A DNA stretch of 64,000 nt, taken from positions 2,046,001 through 2,110,000 of the forward strand of contig JAEUWY010000001.1 in assembly GCA_022059125.1 (NCBI GenBank). Direction: 5' to 3'. The DNA comes from Corynespora cassiicola (lineage: Eukaryota; Ascomycota; Dothideomycetes; Pleosporales; Corynesporascaceae). This document shows, in pieces, positions 1-10,236 of this stretch. The notes below the pieces were generated by a model that was not told the DNA's origin, ran no database searches, and saw nothing but the letters and a program-made list of their open reading frames with translations. The position numbers and the translations under genes were made by a program. Position 1 is the first letter of the stretch; the number at the start of each line of letters is the position of its first letter.

Positions 1-67
1 GGAAAGAGTACGGATTTTCTCCCGGCCTGATCTTGGTATCGAGTGGTGTGTACTGACGGCGACACAG

Positions 68-1743
68 TGTCGGTTCTAGTCGTCGAATATGGCTATCTCA
101 GCGATGACCCTGTTGTCCTCCTGCCCGCGGCGACCTTGGATGTTCATCCTGAGCAAATGTACAACATGACCACACCACCCATTCCTGGCCTGAACAATCG
201 CACCCAGAACCCTCCAGCAGGTGCAATCGTAGGCGGTGGCTCGGCGGTCAATGGAATGTTCTTCGACCGCGGCTCTACTTCCGACTACGATGCATGGGAG
301 GCGCTAGGAAACCCGGGATGGAGCTTTACCGACATACTCCCGTATTTTAAGAAGAGCGTTACCTTTACGCCACCTACTCCTGAGGTTGTAGGGAAATACA
401 ATTACTCGTGGGACATCGAATCGGCGTATGGTGGGAACGGCCCTGTGCAGGTCAGTTTCCCTCCGTATCAGTTTCCAGGCATGGGCTATCTCTGGGAGCT
501 ATGGAAGCAATTGGGTATCACAAAACAAAAAGAAGGCGCAAATGGAAATGCATTTGGGGTGTTCAGTGCGCCCAGTTCACTCGACCCTGTATCCAGGACA
601 CGGAGCTATGCGCGGACAGCGCACTACGATCCCGTCAAAAACCGTACCAATTACCATCTCCTTACGGGATACCAGGCTACTGAGATCAGATTTATGAATG
701 GTCTACGCGCCGTAGGCGTTAATGTAGTCAAGAAGGGGACGACTGAGAAAATTGCCATCCAAGCACACCGGGAGACTATCCTTGCCGCTGGCGCACTATG
801 GACGCCGTGGCTCCTCCAGAGATCTGGTCTAGGCCCAAGTAGCATACTCGAAGCTGCAGGTATCCCAGTGAGGAAAGAATTCCCCGGCGTAGGTGCCAAC
901 TTCCAGGACCACCCCTTTGGTGGGGCATTCTTTACTTGGACCAACAACGCCCCAGCACCCACGCAAAACTCTCTCCTCACAAATGATACCTTCTACACGG
1001 AAGCCGAGAAAGAGTACCTTGAAACGCAATCAGGCCCATTGACTGTTGCCCGCGGAAACCAAGCCGCCTTCCTTCCCCTCCAAACCGTCGACCCAGAAGG
1101 CTACCAATCCCTCTCCGCCGCGATCCTCGCTCAAGACCCCACTCCTTACTTGCCTCCAACCTACGACGCGAAATTGACCAAGGGCTTCAAAGCGCAACAG
1201 CGACTTACGGCAGAACTTCTCGTACGCAACGACAGCGCTGCCATCGAGTACCCTTTCGGTGCCGGGGCCCCAGGACCCGCTGCCCTCCAGCGCGTCCTCT
1301 CCCGCGGATACATCACCTTGAACACCACCTCCCCCTCTTCCCCTCCACTACTATACTACCGCACCTTCAGCAACCCGCTCGACATGTCCCTTGCCATAAA
1401 GTCTATACGCTTCGCCCGCAAACTCAACGCACATCCCTCGCTCGCGGGCCTCGGGCCCGTGGAGCTGGCTCCGGGCGCCAACGTGACCGACGACGCGGCA
1501 CTCGAGGCATACCTGAGGGCCGGCATGGCACCGACATTCGCGCACGCGAGCGGGTCGACGAGTATGCTGCCTGAGGAGTTTGGCGGGGTCGTGGGGCCCG
1601 ATTTGAGGGTTTATGGGACGAGTAGGTTGAGTGTGATAGATGCGGGGATTATGCCGTTTATTCCGGCGACGCATCTTTGTACGACGGTTTATGCGGTGGC
1701 AGAGAAGGGTGCGGATCTGATCAAGGCGAGGACGGGGTGGTGA
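68..1743 (+). CDS. GMC (glucose-methanol-choline) flavoprotein oxidoreductase, 5' end missing
   Basis: FAD-dependent GMC oxidoreductase, the family of choline dehydrogenase, aryl-alcohol oxidase and glucose oxidase; the substrate cannot be told. About 557 residues are visible. The frame begins after an apparent intron end (branch-like actgac near 52-57, acceptor cag at 65-67), so the ADP-binding GxGxxG segment must be on an exon before the window. The first visible residues VLVVEYG match the end of that FAD fold. The GMC signature GGGSAVNGMFFDRGS follows. The C-terminal substrate half contains both expected active-site histidines: one in HASGSTSML, one in IPATHLCTT. The last motif, AVAEKGADLIK, is the usual family end. 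The frame is uninterrupted to a TGA at 1741. The gene is followed by an unrelated transporter on the same strand. Confident as to family; reaction unknown. Confidence 0.9.
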
Positions 1744-2953
1744 GGAGGGAAGAGGATTGAGAGTAGAATCTCAGTTTGTTATCGCGAAGAGATAGGGACA
1801 TGTGAGTCGTCAGCAGAAGCTGTGCTTGAGTGTTAGAGCACAAAGATATGAGAGATCCGAATAGTGATATGAGATGCTGGAACCCGAATATATCTGAGAA
1901 TGAGACGTTGATTCATGTGCCAGTACTTGGAGAAAAAGACAAAGACGCTATAAAGGCGCTATTTGGAGATAGACAAGAGAGTAAGGAGGGCTGGTATTGG
2001 ATCAGCCTATGCCAAAGGTCATACAATACTGATGAGAAGACCAGTTCCTTCTTGAGGCAAGAACGAAGAATACTATACCTCATTTGACTTCGAGAGGACA
2101 GAATCGTGGAGAAGTATGGAGAAGCGACAAACTTCAGGCCGGATTGATAAGAACCAGCCGTGCGTACATGGCCAAGCGTTCATGTGCGATTGCGCGATAT
2201 GGCAATTTCTAACCCACAATATCACCTTCTTGATAACAATGCCGATTTCTAAAACTCGGAGAATTAGGTGCAAATAGGCCCCACCACAAGTGACTCAAGG
2301 CCGGACGAAAAACTCAACACCATACTGTGCGCGCAGCGAACGATGACATCAGACAGCTGGACATTAGCAATCACCCGGGCTAACGACCGAAAACGTCTTT
2401 GTCTAAGCCGAATGGCGTAAGTCGACTTTGTTCTCTTGGCGTGGAGCTCCGTGGTGGAGTTAAGGGTCCCTGATCTGATTGGCCAGTCTGCCGATTACTC
2501 AGGCGGTGATTAGATATCACCGCCCTCAAACTCTCCAATGACTTCCTTCTTCCACGCTAGAAGCACGTTTCAGATCTGCAATCGTTTACCCGAGTGGCTG
2601 GGAGCTAGTGGTGGGCCAATCCACAATGTCCGCTTCCCACATGCGAGCCAAGCGGGGTGTCGGGGCTAGCATTACTAACCCCAGAGGCTTCTGCTTTGTG
2701 AGCATCTGCATGCTCGCTGTAGCGTACCACGTCGAGTTTGGAGTTTAGAGTTGGCCCGATGGCTTGCGGAGGGGAAACTCGTCGATGGGAATCATGGATG
2801 AGGATAAGTATGAGAGCATTTTCCCTCTCTGTCTAACATCATCAGCTTCAATCATCTCTCCCACCATCGAGCTTCAATAGCTTCTGCCTCTTCCAAGTCC
2901 ATCCCATTAATTAAATCCCCTGCATTGAAAGAAATCCACTGCAAAAAAACACC
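1744..2953. other. Intergenic region, no gene recognised
   Basis: Short open frames occur (for example 1830-2087 on the plus strand) but none shows a domain, a credible splice extension or family resemblance. The last few hundred bases are probably the promoter and leader of the transporter at 2954. Confidence 0.5.
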
Positions 2954-4804
2954 ATGTCTGCCCTCATCAGGGACGCCCCTATCGGGCAGATAATCAGATA
3001 TGTTACCAACAACCGCGTCCTCCAATACCCAGAGGAGCGCTCCGATTTCCAGCTGCCAGCCACCTACAAGCAACTCATGGGACATCAACTTCCCATTGAC
3101 GAGAATGCACCAACGACAGAGCCAGAAGGCCCAGCCACCGAGGAGGTCGTCCTCCCCGACCCCGAGACTGTTCTCGAGAAGGTCGAGACGGCCCCATCTG
3201 AAGACGACTCTGAGACAGACCTAGCCAAGATCCAGACGGCTCGGACCGCACACACAGCGCGCACGCAAATCTCACGCGTCGGTACGCGCACTGCCCTGCA
3301 GAAGAGCATCTCACGGGCGGATCTGGAACAGCAATTCAGTCTCGCTTCCGTCGAGAGGGGTCCCACCCGGCCCATCGAACCCGAGAAGCTAGGCGACGGC
3401 ACTATCCTGGTCGATTGGTACGACACTGACGATGCTGCCAATCCCCAGAACTGGAGCTTCGGCAAAAAGGCCATAGTCCTCGTGCAGATCCTTTTGTACA
3501 CCATGTCAGTGTACATGGGCTCGGCCATCTACTCGCCTAGCACCCAGGGCGTCATGGAACGGTTCGGCGTCTCGCTGGGTGCTGCCTCGCTGGGTCTGTC
3601 AATGTATGTTCTTGCATACGGCATTGGTCCGCTCCTCTTCTCGCCCTTGAGTGAGATCCCAGTCATTGGGCGCAACCCACCTTACATTGTCTCGTACGCC
3701 ATCTTTGTGATCTTGCTGGTGCCGACCGCCTTGGTCGACAACTTTGCGGGACTCATCGTCCTCCGATTCCTACAGGGCTTCTTCGGTAGCCCCTGCTTGG
3801 CTACTGGAGGCGCGACCCTGCAAGATGTGTACAGCCTAATCAAGCTCCCCTACGTGCTCAGCCTGTGGGCCTTTGCCGCGACCTGTGGCCCCGCCCTCGG
3901 CCCCATCATCTCAGGCTTCAGCGTTCAGGCTGAGAACTGGCGCTGGTCTCTGTGGGAGATGCTCTGGATGAACGCCCCCGTGTTCCTCGTCCTCTTCTTC
4001 TTCTTGCCCGAGACCTCGTCGGCCAACATCCTGCTCCGCCGGGCCCAGCGCCTTCGCGCCCTCACCGGCGACTTGCGCCTCAAGGCACAATCCGAGATTG
4101 ACCAGGCGAGCCTGACGCCCCGCGACATTGCCATCGAAGCCCTCTGGCGGCCCTTCCAGCTTGTGCTGCTCGATCCTAGCATCGCCTTCACGGCCGTGTA
4201 CACGGCGCTCATCTACGGCATCTTTTACTCCTTCTTCGAGGCGTTCCCGCTTGTCTACAGTGTCATGTACGGCTTCAACCTCGGCGAGATGGGCCTGACC
4301 TTCTTGTCCGTCACCGTTGGTGTTGTCATCTCCATCACTTGGTACTGGTGGTACATTTACTACGTCGTCGAGCCCTCGATCCGTGCCAATGGCCTAGGAT
4401 CTCCTGAGCGTCGTCTCATCCCCGCGCTTTTCGTTACCTTTCTTGTCCCTATTGGGCTGTTCATCTTTGGCTGGACGAGCAACCCAGACATCCACTGGAT
4501 TGTTTCGTGCATTGGCATCGTCATTACCACGATCGGAATCTTCCTCATCATCCAGTGCATTTTCCTCTATCTCCCGCTCGTGTATCCGCAGTACGCTGCG
4601 TCGCTGTTTGCGGGCAATGATTTCTTCAGGTCGGCGCTTGCGGCGGGTGCGATCCATTTCAGCTACCCCATGTTCCACAACTTGGGTGTGGACAGGGGTG
4701 TTTCGTTGTTGGCGGGGTTGACGGTGGGGTGCAGCGCGGGTGTCTACGTGCTGTACTTTTTCGGCGAAAAGTTGAGGGCCAAGTCGAGGTTTGCTGCTCA
4801 GTAA
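2954..4804 (+). CDS. MFS DHA1 multidrug transporter, FLR1/MDR1-like
   Basis: Intact single-exon gene of 616 residues for a plasma-membrane drug:H+ antiporter of the DHA1 branch of the major facilitator superfamily. The long cytosolic N-terminus (about residues 1-165) begins MSALIRDAPIGQIIRYVT, the opening typical of the FLR1/caf5/MDR1 group, and ends in the pre-TM1 motif NPQNWSFGKK. About twelve hydrophobic segments follow. The signature PLSEIPVIGRNPPYI after TM2 and the motif-C-like GFFGSPCLATGGA in TM5 place it with fungal benomyl/fluconazole resistance transporters. The start is the first ATG of the frame, preceded by an A-rich leader. A different DHA1 gene, now broken, lies at 30635-32503. 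Role in drug or toxin export is inferred from the family; the substrate is unknown. Confidence 0.93.
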   Translation: MSALIRDAPIGQIIRYVTNNRVLQYPEERSDFQLPATYKQLMGHQLPIDENAPTTEPEGPATEEVVLPDPETVLEKVETAPSEDDSETDLAKIQTARTAHTARTQISRVGTRTALQKSISRADLEQQFSLASVERGPTRPIEPEKLGDGTILVDWYDTDDAANPQNWSFGKKAIVLVQILLYTMSVYMGSAIYSPSTQGVMERFGVSLGAASLGLSMYVLAYGIGPLLFSPLSEIPVIGRNPPYIVSYAIFVILLVPTALVDNFAGLIVLRFLQGFFGSPCLATGGATLQDVYSLIKLPYVLSLWAFAATCGPALGPIISGFSVQAENWRWSLWEMLWMNAPVFLVLFFFLPETSSANILLRRAQRLRALTGDLRLKAQSEIDQASLTPRDIAIEALWRPFQLVLLDPSIAFTAVYTALIYGIFYSFFEAFPLVYSVMYGFNLGEMGLTFLSVTVGVVISITWYWWYIYYVVEPSIRANGLGSPERRLIPALFVTFLVPIGLFIFGWTSNPDIHWIVSCIGIVITTIGIFLIIQCIFLYLPLVYPQYAASLFAGNDFFRSALAAGAIHFSYPMFHNLGVDRGVSLLAGLTVGCSAGVYVLYFFGEKLRAKSRFAAQ

Positions 4805-5233
4805 GCAGAGGTTTGCGATTTCTGAGCGGGTGATGATGGCTCAGATGTAATGGCTTGTCGGATTTCAAATTAGCGAGCGACTTTTTGTCTTTCAAATCCC
4901 ATAGACGCATAGCGAGGAGTTTAGGTCTGGTTAGATTATTCACTTTATTAAGCCTAATATATCATAATACGGGATAATATTGTCCAAAAATTTCAAAAGT
5001 GACATGATAGGATTTGCAATGTATTAGTCTATGTAAATATTCTGTTTCGTATGCAAAAGTTCAAACAACGTAAAACTGGATATAAGGGATTGCCATGACC
5101 ATGGCCTCTAGATGCAGATCCAATTTCATCAACAAGCAATCCAGACTGTCCATAATGGATGTGTTCTCCAACTTGAAGCGAGTGCATGGAAGAATACACC
5201 TCTCCCACTGCCAGAACAACTCAGCCAGTCCCC
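4805..5233. other. Intergenic region
   Basis: AT-richer 3' flank of the transporter running into the C-terminal end of a weakly supported minus-strand reading frame. No gene seen. Confidence 0.5.
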
Positions 5234-5893
5234 TTACTTCCTCACCCTCCACCTCGACCTCCAAATCCCCCTCCTCTCCTTCCCCCTCTCCTTCTCCTTC
5301 TTCCCGCCAGTCATACCCTCTGGAAAGCTTCCCACCCTATCTCTCCTTGCCTCCTCCTCCTCCTCCGTCTCCGCCGCCGTCTCGGCCTCAGTGTCCGTAC
5401 TCCCCACCCCCACCCCCACCCCCACATCCACCGCACTCGCACTCTTAAGCGCCCTCCTCCCCTGCGCTCCCGCACTTTCTTCCTCCGCCCCATGAGAATC
5501 CCTCTTCCTCACATCCGCAAGCCCACCATCACCCTCCCCCTCCTGCTCACAGTCCTTGCCATTAGCCTCCCCCGCCTCCCCTCCCTGACCAACGTCGTTC
5601 CCATCCTCATCATCGTCCTCACTCCCCACCTCGCCATCCCCTCTACCCATCAAAACGCCAACCCACCTGCAGGCGAACTCCTCGGACGCGATGCGCTCGC
5701 GCAGGGTGGTGATGGACTCTTGCCTCCGCTCCAAGGTGGCGATGCGGGAGTTCAGGGATGCGATTTCGGAGCGGATGAGTTTTGCGAGGTGCGCTTGGTA
5801 GGATGGCGTTGTTGTTTTTGAAGATGATGACGCTGAGGGAGGGGTTTGTCGGCGAGGTGGGAGGGATTGGGATGTGGGTGGGTGGGAGGCCAT
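5234..5893 (-). CDS. Hypothetical protein with central coiled coil and acidic, low-complexity tail
   Basis: Not recognised. An ATG at 5893 opens a 219-residue frame. Its first 35 residues are Ser/Pro/Thr-rich. A compact, plausible helix follows (about residues 35-85, including LIRSEIASLNSRIATLERR and CRWVGVLMGRG), then acidic and Gly/Glu-rich sequence. Part of the tail is encoded by a CCCCCA-type tandem run, giving alternating Val-Gly. The frame is open further upstream to about 6061 but without an ATG, so an upstream exon is possible. The central helix is the only segment that looks selected; the rest could be non-coding. It might be a small structural or kinetochore-type coiled-coil protein, but nothing shows a function. 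Confidence 0.4.
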   Translation of the reverse strand: MASHPPTSQSLPPRRQTPPSASSSSKTTTPSYQAHLAKLIRSEIASLNSRIATLERRQESITTLRERIASEEFACRWVGVLMGRGDGEVGSEDDDEDGNDVGQGGEAGEANGKDCEQEGEGDGGLADVRKRDSHGAEEESAGAQGRRALKSASAVDVGVGVGVGSTDTEAETAAETEEEEEARRDRVGSFPEGMTGGKKEKERGKERRGIWRSRWRVRK

Positions 5894-6292
5894 TTTGGGT
5901 TCGTCGTGTGTGGACTTGCTACGGTTTTTTTTTGTTTGGGGGCGGCCTTGGGTGTGCTTTGAAGGGGTCGCTGGCTGTTGTCGACTGGCTTGGTGTAGGC
6001 TTGGTGGTTTGGCTGGGGACGGGTCGACTTGTCGTAGGCTTGGTGTAGACTTTGTATCCACCGAGTGCGGTGTGTGCGTCGATGTAAAATTTCTTGTCAG
6101 ACGTATCCCTCACAGACAGCAGCGGGAAGGCTGGTGGTTCTATCCCTACAGCCTCCCGACTCCCAACTGTTGAATGTTGACTTCGTTTCACCAGTACCGC
6201 AACCAAGAATACTTCAACCAGCACCCGACACTTCCCATCTAAACCAGAGAGAGACCCACTCATCAAAACGGCGAAAGTAAATCACAACCATC
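5894..6292. other. Intergenic region between weak loci
   Basis: Open frames exist on both strands, but none shows a domain. It may hold the leader of the candidate at 6293 and an upstream exon of the minus-strand hypothetical gene. Confidence 0.3.
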
Positions 6293-6549
6293 ATGGCATT
6301 GAAAGATAACATCACCTTCAAAGACCCTCGACTAGACTCAACGCAGGTACAGCGGCTCTATTGGATCTGATCACACTACCTCCACCTCGCCAGCCCAAGG
6401 CTGACGAAAAGAAAAAACCCCAAGGTCACAAAGACCACCAGCGGAAACCAAGAGGGAAATTTTGCCATGAAACCATCCCTCCATTCCCAGATCCAGATTC
6501 ACTTTTTAGAGTCTTCGGCGCAAGCCAAGCCATGGGCAACCCGTACTAA
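6293..6549 (+). CDS. Candidate small two-exon protein (69 aa), unrecognised
   Basis: Exons 6293-6346 and 6394-6549. The first exon encodes an 18-residue start (MALKDNITFKDPRLDSTQ). It stops at a GTACAG donor that is joined in phase 0, through a 47-base intron, to a CAG acceptor. The second exon is Lys/Pro-rich at first and ends FGASQAMGNPY. Without splicing the frame stops within eight codons. The consistent phase and a plausible intron are the only support; no family is recognised and no neighbour gives a hint. Confidence 0.25.
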
Positions 6550-6908
6550 AAGATAAAAAAAAAACGGAGACCTTCCCATCCAAACCCCACTTCTTGACGC
6601 GGAGCCAATGGCCCCTGGAAGAGGTGGGATTGTAGACCTTCTATCCACGGACCCTACAGACAAGACGATACCTCCTAGACTTTATATAAGCGTACCAAGC
6701 AAAGAAGCATGTCCAACCGAAGCAGGAGCCGGATAGGACGACAGTGCAGCCGAATGATGAAAAGTGCCCAAAATACCCTCCCTTATCTGTCGTCATCATG
6801 AAAAGTCATGTCATCGTCGAGAGCAAAATGCCAAAAATACACAGACCTCGGGTCATGTCGCTAACCGCTCGTTATGCATGCAGGCTGCCGATTGCGGGTA
6901 GTTGGCCG
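6550..6908. other. 3' flank of the AMPK beta gene
   Basis: Contains no recognisable gene. A plus-strand open frame overlapping 6744-6980 runs antisense into the terminal AMPK beta exon and looks like a shadow. Confidence 0.5.
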
Positions 6909-8859
6909 TCAATGTTCGCGATCGGGATCTTCATTCTTGGGTTTGTACATGATTGTCGTGAGGAACTAGGCCGGAGTTAGCCAATGTTTCGTGTGAGCAC
7001 AGGATTGTCTTACCTTTTGCTTATACCTTGTCGTAGCACTTGTAGCGAGAATGTTGTCCTTGATGCTGCTCGTGGCGAGATGGTTCAACACCGTGTGGTT
7101 TGGCATGATTAGTACGCTGCTATCGTCCTTCATCGGAGTAGTTCCGTTCAAAATACTCTTGCTGAGGAACATGGGTAGTGTGGGCGGAGTGGGCAGGTTT
7201 CCTGCGGCGTTGTTTGCACGCGCAAAGCGCGACGACTCCTCGGAGGCATCCAGATCGAGAAGATACTTGGGAATGGACTGGTGATATCGCCTGGGCGACG
7301 CCGGCCGGGGTTTGGGTTTGGGCGGCTCCACGACGGGCTGCTGGACAGGCTGAATCTCGGGTGTAGGCGGCAGCGTCTGGGGAGGAAAGATGCCCGGCGG
7401 CGCGCGCAGGTCTTGCACGGGAGTGGAATCCGGCTTCTTGTTCTCGTTGGCCGTGTCGGTAGCCGACGGAGGGATATCGTCGTACGAGACCTCCAGGTAG
7501 TTGACAAGGATGTTGGTGTAGTCAACCGCAGTGGGGAGCTTGTCCGAGGTCTTCATGTCGTTATCCACGATGAACTTGAGATGGTGGGTGCCAGGCGTAA
7601 TGTGGACGTAGGCAGACAGGACATCTTTCTTCTTGCTCGGACCACTATAATAGTGTCAGTACTGTCGGTGTGCAGTGTAACCCTCGATATCAGGCGCGGG
7701 CTAAGAGTTTGGGGGATAGAGTTTGAGGGATGCAGGGCCTGGGGAATGCGGTCTCGTGATTGACCGGGTCTCAGCAGCAATAGATGAAACCAGTAGCCAC
7801 GCGGGTAGGCACAGGCAGGACCGGCAGGCGTTGAGACGCGCAGGGGGCCAAACAGAGCACGGGGATTGGGATACAGGGAACATGATAAAAGATTGCAACT
7901 TACTTGCGGTGCAGCTTGTACTTCTTATTCCACCCCGCAAAGGTGCCCGTGACGTAGACGCGCTCGCCTGGGCCTTCCCACTCGATCAGGGTGGGCACCG
8001 TGGGCTGGCCCTGGGGACCCTTGAACTCCTCGGCCAGGTCCTCGTCGTCGGCGGTGGTGCTGCTGAGCATCGAGGTGCGGTGGGGCAGCGAACCCTCGAT
8101 CTCGCTCGCATCGATGGCATTGGCAATGTCGGTGGGCTCGATGATGGGCGAGCCGGGCGTGTGGACCTCCTCCTCGATGGGCAGCGGCAGGCGGGGCGGG
8201 CGGCTGAACTGCGAGGGGGGCACCATGAAGCCATCCTGCTGCGAGGCGTCGGCCGGCTCAATGGACGACGAGACGTGGTGGGCGCCGGCGAGCCCGGCAG
8301 GCACGTCGACGGGCCTGGTCTGCGGCGAGGGTGAGGCGACGGGCAGCGGCCTCGAGGCGGCGGGAATGGGCTGGGTGGGCTGGTGGGCGAAGGGCGCGGG
8401 CGCGGGGGATGCTGGGGCCTGAGGCGGCGGAGGAGTCGGGACCTGCTGTGGTGTTGAGGCGGCGGGCGGGCGGTGGGAAGCCTTCTGGCGGCTCTGCTCG
8501 TTGCCCATCCTGTCGTCCGAGGCCGACTTGAAGTTTTCCTGGGCGGCGCGCAGCTGGCTGGCGACGTGGGCGGTGGTGTTGGCGGTGATGGTCTGGGAGC
8601 GGCCGCGGCTGTGCGGCCGGGGCGACGACGTCGGCACGGGCACGGCGGCGGCGCTCTCGAGGCTGGCGGAGGGCGGGGCGGGCGTGGCCTTCACCGTCAG
8701 GGCCTGAATCGACTCTCGTCGCCTGGGATTGAGGTCCCGGGCGGCCAGCGACGTCTTGTCATGATGAGGCCCGGCATGTGACGTTGCGCCGTGACCACCG
8801 GGAGAAGTGGGATTACTCGAGGGCGTGTGTGAGCGCGACGCAGACGGCTGGTTCCCCAT
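6909..8859 (-). CDS. AMP-activated protein kinase (SNF1 complex) beta subunit, SIP2/GAL83-like
   Basis: Scaffold of the SNF1/AMPK complex, bridging the catalytic alpha and nucleotide-sensing gamma subunits and setting complex location. Exons 8859-7904, 7644-7014 and 6965-6909 give 547 residues in phase. The start MGNQPS fits N-myristoylation. A long disordered Pro/Ser-rich N-terminal region (to about residue 280) precedes a CBM48 glycogen-binding domain (about 285-365; VTGTFAGWNKKYKLHR, then the exon-2 segment HITPGTHHLKFIVD). The C-terminal ASC domain has the diagnostic NHTVLNHLATSSIKD and ends in TTIMYKPKNEDPDREH. The first intron cuts the carbohydrate module. A second MGNxxS motif lies at residue 118. 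The promoter is probably shared with the divergent membrane-protein gene at 9380. Confidence 0.95.
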
Positions 8860-9133
8860 TGGGAGTCTTGTGCGGAGGCGGCGGTGCGGGTGCGAGGCGC
8901 GCGGCGGGTCCGGCAAGGTCCATTCGGAGGAGGACGACGAGGCAGACGAGGTTATCAGACGGTATCGCGGGCGACGGGCCAAGAGGCCTGCATGCCCCAG
9001 ATTTTCAACCAAGCACCAGCACCCAAGCTGCCGCGCGCACGGGCCACTCTAGCAATGCTCGGCGGGGGTGGTGAGGTACAGGGACGGCCTGAATGATGTG
9101 CGCCTGTACCCCAGCCCCCATCCTCGCCGCCCA

Positions 9134-9168
<35 letters not shown>

Positions 9169-9379
9169 AGTGCCCCTCGCCCGTCGCGCCACCGGGAGAA
9201 CCGGTGCGTCCGCGGCCTGCCCGTCGTCTGGGATCGCTGCCGGCATCTTCACTCGACGACGCTGCTGCTGCCCGTCTTGCCGCTGCTGTGCTGCCCTCCC
9301 TCCCCCCTCCCTCCCACTAACCACCCCAAGCGACCCACCCCGCCAGCAGCCCGCCAGCAGCCGCCGCCGTCCCGGTGCA
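8860..9379. promoter_or_regulatory. Putative bidirectional promoter (AMPK beta / membrane protein)
   Basis: A 520-base GC-rich gap separates the divergent start codons at 8859 (minus) and 9380 (plus). It contains a hexamer microsatellite at 9134-9168. The promoter role is inferred from the head-to-head arrangement only. Confidence 0.45.
9134..9168 (+). repeat. Hexanucleotide microsatellite (TCGCCG)n
   Basis: Five perfect TCGCCG units plus a partial sixth, within the shared leader/promoter between two divergent genes. Confidence 0.9.
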
Positions 9380-9985
9380 ATGGCTGAGACACTCGCCGCC
9401 GTCTCAGCGGTCCTCTCCTACGCCTGGTGGCCCTTTGCCCAGCTGCTCCACGCCGCCGGCCTCGTGCTGTCGCCCTTCTGCGCCCTTGCCCTTTTCGTCC
9501 TGCTGCCCTTCACCTGGCTGCTGCACTCCCTGCTTAGCGCCCTGCTGCTCCCCTTCCGCCTGCAGCTCCTGGACCGCGTCGAGGTACGTCGTCAGAACTC
9601 TATCCCATTCATCCATATATGCTGGCGTCCACCAGACGTCTAAACACAAATGTCCATTACCACGCCTGTCACGCTAATCGTGCGCCTGCTCACCTGCCAG
9701 ACCCTCTACATCTATCTCGGCATCGCAGGCCTGATAGGGTGCTCTGCCGGCCTCTGCCTGCACTTTGCCTTTGGCTTCCTGTCCACCACCCTCAATATCC
9801 ATGACTCCCAACCCTCCAAGGCCCTGCCCAAGCAGCGCACTGCCGCAGAGTACCGGGCTGCGAGACGCGAGCGCAAGGCAGACATGTGCATCTCTACTCC
9901 GCCAGCAGTGAAGAAAGGCTCCAGCCTGCGCAGGCGGGGCTTACTCTCCCAGACAATCATCGAGGAAGACGACTCGGATCGTTGA
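9380..9985 (+). CDS. Small membrane protein with basic tail, unknown function
   Basis: Exons 9380-9583 and 9701-9985, joined in phase 0 (donor GAG/GTACGT, acceptor TGCCAG), give 162 residues. The N-terminal half is strongly hydrophobic, with about two membrane segments between residues 10 and 60. A third follows directly after the splice (about 70-95; YIYLGIAGLIGCSAGLC). The last 60 residues are hydrophilic and basic, with EYRAARRERKAD and a final acidic EEDDSDR. The segment order suggests a small integral membrane protein of the endomembrane system, but no family is recognised. Head-to-head with AMPK beta. Confidence 0.7.
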
Positions 9986-10236
9986 CGTCCCCGTCCACAC
10001 CAAGTCGACACCATATGCGACTCTGGAGCCAAGCCTAGCCTTGTCAAAGACAAAAAAACATCCCAGCCTGCCTGGCTAGTGCCCATGGTGGCTTCATGAT
10101 GGTGGTAATCGATTCGAAGAGTTGCTGCTGGGCTTGCAGCAGCATTGCCTTGTACAGTAGATGTCCAGCATTCCTTTTGAACTCGTCTCAACACTTCAGC
10201 AGAAATGCCTTGTAACAATACATGTATTATGTCCCG

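Noticed and set aside
9049..9324. Minus-strand frame with Gly-Asp repeats
   Set aside because: The repeats come from the TCGCCG microsatellite in a promoter region.
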